DNA of 64,000 nt, from assembly GCA_017311185.1 (NCBI GenBank), contig JAESUZ010000132.1:1364001-1428000 (forward strand), given 5' to 3'. The stretch comes from Proteles cristata cristata (taxonomy: Eukaryota; Chordata; Mammalia; Carnivora; Hyaenidae). Within the stretch, counting starts at the first letter, position 1. Every line of letters begins with the position of its first letter. Positions 60,786-64,000 of this stretch are shown one piece after another. A program made the translations under genes and the position numbers. A model generated the notes under the pieces. It did no database searches and was not told the DNA's origin. It saw only the letters and a program-made list of their open reading frames with translations.

Positions 60786-61177
60786 TGAGGTCGTTTTTAA
60801 AAATGTGATATAATTTACATTCTATACAATTTACCCATTTAAAAATGTTCAATTCAAAGTGTTTTAGTGTAACTGTGGAACTATGCAACCACCACAGTAA
60901 CTAACTATACAACATGTTCTTTGTCCCCCGAAGCCAGCATATATCACAGTCAGTCATTCCCACTTCACCCTCATCTTCCAGCCTATATGTCAGGTGTAAG
61001 CAATACTTTGTTTTTGAGGAATGTAATATAACTTATCCCCAAGTCACTTTTTCTACATAAACAAGAGGCTTAAGGGAATAACATCTAAACAAAGCCCACA
61101 CCTCTTTCTCCATCATTAACTGGGTGGTAAATACAGAGGTCTACTAACAAAAATTCCCGTGGATAATTTTTTTCTTT

Positions 61178-61407
61178 TTCTTTTTCTTTTTTTTTTTTAA
61201 TATTTTTATTTATTTCTAGGAGAGAGAGAGAGACAGCGTGAGCAGGGGAGGGTCAGAAAGAGAGAGAGTCACAGACTCTGAAACAGGCTCCAGGCTCTGA
61301 GCTGGCAGTCAGCACAGAGCCCGACGCGGGGCTCGAACCCACAAACCGTGAGATCATGACCCAAGCGAAAGTCGGACGCTTAACCGACTAAGCCACCCAG
61401 GCGCCCC
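61178..61407 (-). repeat. SINEC_Fc-like SINE
   Basis: Reverse young-type copy with GACGCTTAACCGACTAAGCC and CACCCAGGCGCCCC, and a T-rich tail. Confidence 0.94.
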
Positions 61408-61924
61408 AATTTTCTTCCAGATTAGGTAAAAATCATAAAACCAGTAAATGCAAGCAATTTGTTTTCTCATTTTCATTTTGTTTTTGTTATTTTCTACCCA
61501 TGTTTATACAGTTCTAAGTTTGAAAAGCTCCAAAGTAACCAAGGGCACTATGAAAGACAAAGGACAGAAGTAAGAAATTAGGTTGTGGAAAAATTCCTGG
61601 TACCCTTTAAGACATGCCTCTACTTTGTATGTCATTAATTTGCTCTTTTTATAAGTTCCTGTTCCTGTTTTAATACCTTTCATGTGTGGCCTCCCGTCCT
61701 CAAAACAAACTACAAACTCTGAGGGCAAATAAGGTCCCCCCCCACGTGGTACATCCCCCAAGAATATACAAACACTCAAGCTAAAATATTCTGAGAAAAT
61801 GGAAACACTTGTTATGTTCAAACTAATTTGAATTCCACAGAATTACCTATATTCAATTACATACATATACACAATTATAAATAATAATGAAATATGAAAT
61901 AGCTCATACACAAAAAGCTTTCTC

Positions 61925-62120
61925 ACACTGGACACCCGGCTTCAAATTCTGGCTCTACCAATTAGTTAACTCTGGGTAAGTAACTTACCCTCTCAGATGC
62001 CTCATTTTCTGAAAGAAGGAGAATTATGTCTAATATGTATTCTGAGAATTTATTTAAAAATTTAGAGCAGTGCTTGGTACATAGCAAACAGAATATATGT
62101 CCACTATTATTATTCTCTGC
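61925..62120 (+). repeat. MIR SINE
   Basis: CTTCAAATTCTGGCTCTACC, GGGTAAGTAACTTACCCTCTC and GAGCAGTGCTTGGTACATAGC: forward MIR, nearly full length. Confidence 0.8.
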
Positions 62121-62656
62121 CACTCGTGAATTTTTCCCTTAAAATTATGCAATTTACGTCTTCCACAACACTACACAATTTGACCCTTCTAGCTTAGCCT
62201 TAGCTTTCAAAGATGAAATACCCTCTTGCTTTCCTCACTATTTCTGGTTCTCTACTTTTTTATTCTTTAATATACTATTAACACATAACACAGGACACAG
62301 CTAACATCACTAACATACAAACACATAAAATGTAAAGGTTTACAATGTATAAATATGCCTAAAATATTTCATCCTCTACCATATAATCAACTTTCCAAAG
62401 CAAGTTTTAGCCAGTTTTCCCTTACTCACCAATTTAGACTATCTGCCATTCTATTACCTGTGAATTACCATCCAGATGAGGCAAATCACCTTTGCAGCTG
62501 GGAGTATTCAAGATGGCAAGCAGATGCCCCTATTTTCTGAAAACCACTCCTCACCTTAACAGGGATGGAAACTGGTCTCTACCTGGGCTAAACTGATTCT
62601 CTAACCTAATCCAGAATAGGCAGACAGACATTCTTGCTCTGGGACATTTTCTTTTC

Positions 62657-62774
62657 TTTTCTTTTTAAGCAGGCTTAAAAGTCCCCAACAGAAGACTAGA
62701 CCTCGTAACCCTGAGATCAAGACCTAGCAGAGATCAAGAGTCAGATGCTTATGACTGACCCACCCAGGTGCCCT
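62657..62774 (-). repeat. Short older tRNA-SINE
   Basis: TTTTTAAGCAGGCTTAAAAG to GACCCACCCAGGTGCCC. GGGACATTTT lies at both ends. Confidence 0.8.
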
Positions 62775-62939
62775 CACTGGGGACATTTTAAAACCTAACA
62801 CCATCAGCTAGCCATTTTGAAGTAATATATCAGGTAGTAAAAGCAGGTCTGTCTGAGAATGACAGGAACTAATAATTCCACTGTCTTCTTAATTTCACTC
62901 ATGAGCTTTAATTTGGTTCTTTGGTGGCATATGTCCTTC

Positions 62940-63150
62940 TGAAGTCAGGCTATCTGGGTTATATTCTGGCTCCATCACCGACAGCTGTAAGGTTTTGGTG
63001 AGGTCACTTAATCTGAGCTCCAGTTTCCTCGTCTGCAAAATGGAATTGATGATGAGGATTTCAAATACTTTGTAAGGCTGTTTTAAGGATTAAGTGAAAT
63101 AATACACGTAAAATGCTTAATAAAATGCCTTGCATTTGGTACTTTAAAAA
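62940..63150 (+). repeat. MIR SINE
   Basis: CTGGGTTATATTCTGGCTCC, CAGTTTCCTCGTCTGCAAAATGG, AGGATTAAGTGAAATAATAC and AAAATGCCTTGCATTTGG: forward MIR, nearly full length. Confidence 0.85.
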
Positions 63151-63850
63151 ATTCATTATTTTGATTATTTTGTGTTTATGTAAGAATTTATTATTTTACC
63201 TATAATAACATGTTGAGGCATTATTCTCCTTTCTTCCAAATAGAAAAAAAGATGAGAACAGATGAATATATATACCTTGTCTTAATAAGGAAATATTAAA
63301 GATCTTGAGCCAAAAGAGAAAAAGCCAACTGACTCTTCTAACTCTAAAGCCTAATAAGACACCAAAAAGGAGAGAAAAAAATTAATAAAACAAAAACACA
63401 CAAGGGGTTAGGAGATATCAAGAAATACGAGGAAAATGTTGCTTATTTCGAGAATTCAAAAAACTGAATGTTTTGCCTCAAGAAGTTTTTGAAGATACTG
63501 TCATTTTCTATGGCTGGCATACAGCAGTCAAAAAGTGACTGCTGAGTGAATGAAGCCTTACTGTGGCTTAAGCCAAAAAAAAAAAAAAAAAAAAAAGCCA
63601 AAACCAAATGGAAGAGGCAGTAAGAAGCTCTCTCTGGATGTTTTAAAGATCAGATCTCAGTAAAAGGAATAATATGCCTTAAAAAGACTATAAAATATAA
63701 AAATGTAACAGACACCGCTCTTATCTGCTACTAAAATAAACTTAACATATTCTCAACTAACTGTGCAGAAGGGGGAGGAGTGAGATACCACAGCAACCAA
63801 AAAAGTCTCTATTTGAATTTGAAATATATTATCTTAAAACCAGACTTCCT

Positions 63851-64000
63851 GGGGTGCCTGGGTGGCTCAGTTGGTTAAGCGGCGGACTTCAGCTCAGGTC
63901 ATGATCTCATGATCCGTGGGTTCGAGCCCCGTGTTGGGCTCTGTGCTGATAGCTCAGAGCCTGGAGCCTGTTTCATATTCTGTGTCTCCCTCTCTCTCTG
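63851..64000 (+). repeat. tRNA-SINE cut by window end
   Basis: GGGGTGCCTGGGTGGCTCAG head through the CTCCCTCTCTCTCTG tract. The tail lies beyond the window. Confidence 0.93.

Noticed and set aside
61504..61821. 105-codon minus-strand open frame near 61.6 kb
   Set aside because: Not SPTLC2 and no domain; contains A/T-rich intronic sequence without splice context.

Overview
The window is mammalian nuclear DNA, almost certainly from a carnivore and probably a felid. Split exons with GT/AG borders lie in a background of tRNA-derived SINEs with the carnivore CAN-SINE layout: a GGGGCGCCTGGGTGG head, A and B boxes, a CT-rich middle and an AATAAA/A-rich tail. Several copies are nearly identical and resemble the felid SINEC_Fc type. 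Older MIR, L2, MER5A, MER20 and L1 remains fill much of the rest.

Layout. (1) 1-4.94 kb: the 3' part of AHSA1 on the plus strand, seven coding exons, ending at an AATAAA at 4920. (2) 4.94-8.66 kb: AHSA1/ISM2 intergenic DNA with MIR, MER5A, a duplicated segment and a 327-bp near-perfect inverted repeat. (3) 8.66-25.3 kb: a complete ISM2 gene on the minus strand, six coding exons with matching phases giving 493 residues. Its promoter is a CpG island and its large first intron is full of SINEs. (4) 25.8-29.5 kb: intergenic repeats, including an old L1 carrying a U6 snRNA/L1 chimeric retropseudogene. (5) About 29.6-64 kb: the 3' part of SPTLC2 on the minus strand. The last three coding exons are at 45.4, 40.0 and 35.8 kb, followed by a probable long 3' UTR. 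Everything above 45.55 kb appears to be one intron. It holds a UCHL5 processed pseudogene split by a SINE, several L1 fragments and a possible LTR.

AHSA1 - ISM2 - SPTLC2 matches the order I remember for human 14q24.3. AHSA1 and ISM2 converge; ISM2 and SPTLC2 are co-directional. The three genes have unrelated jobs (HSP90 co-chaperone, secreted AMOP/TSP1 protein, sphingolipid synthesis), so the arrangement is ordinary synteny and not a pathway cluster. I found no undescribed multi-gene system. The most unusual items are the inverted repeat at 7.6-8.0 kb, the U6-L1 chimera, the very short L1 tail insertion at 42.16 kb, and ISM2 with only one copy of an exon that I recall as duplicated in human.
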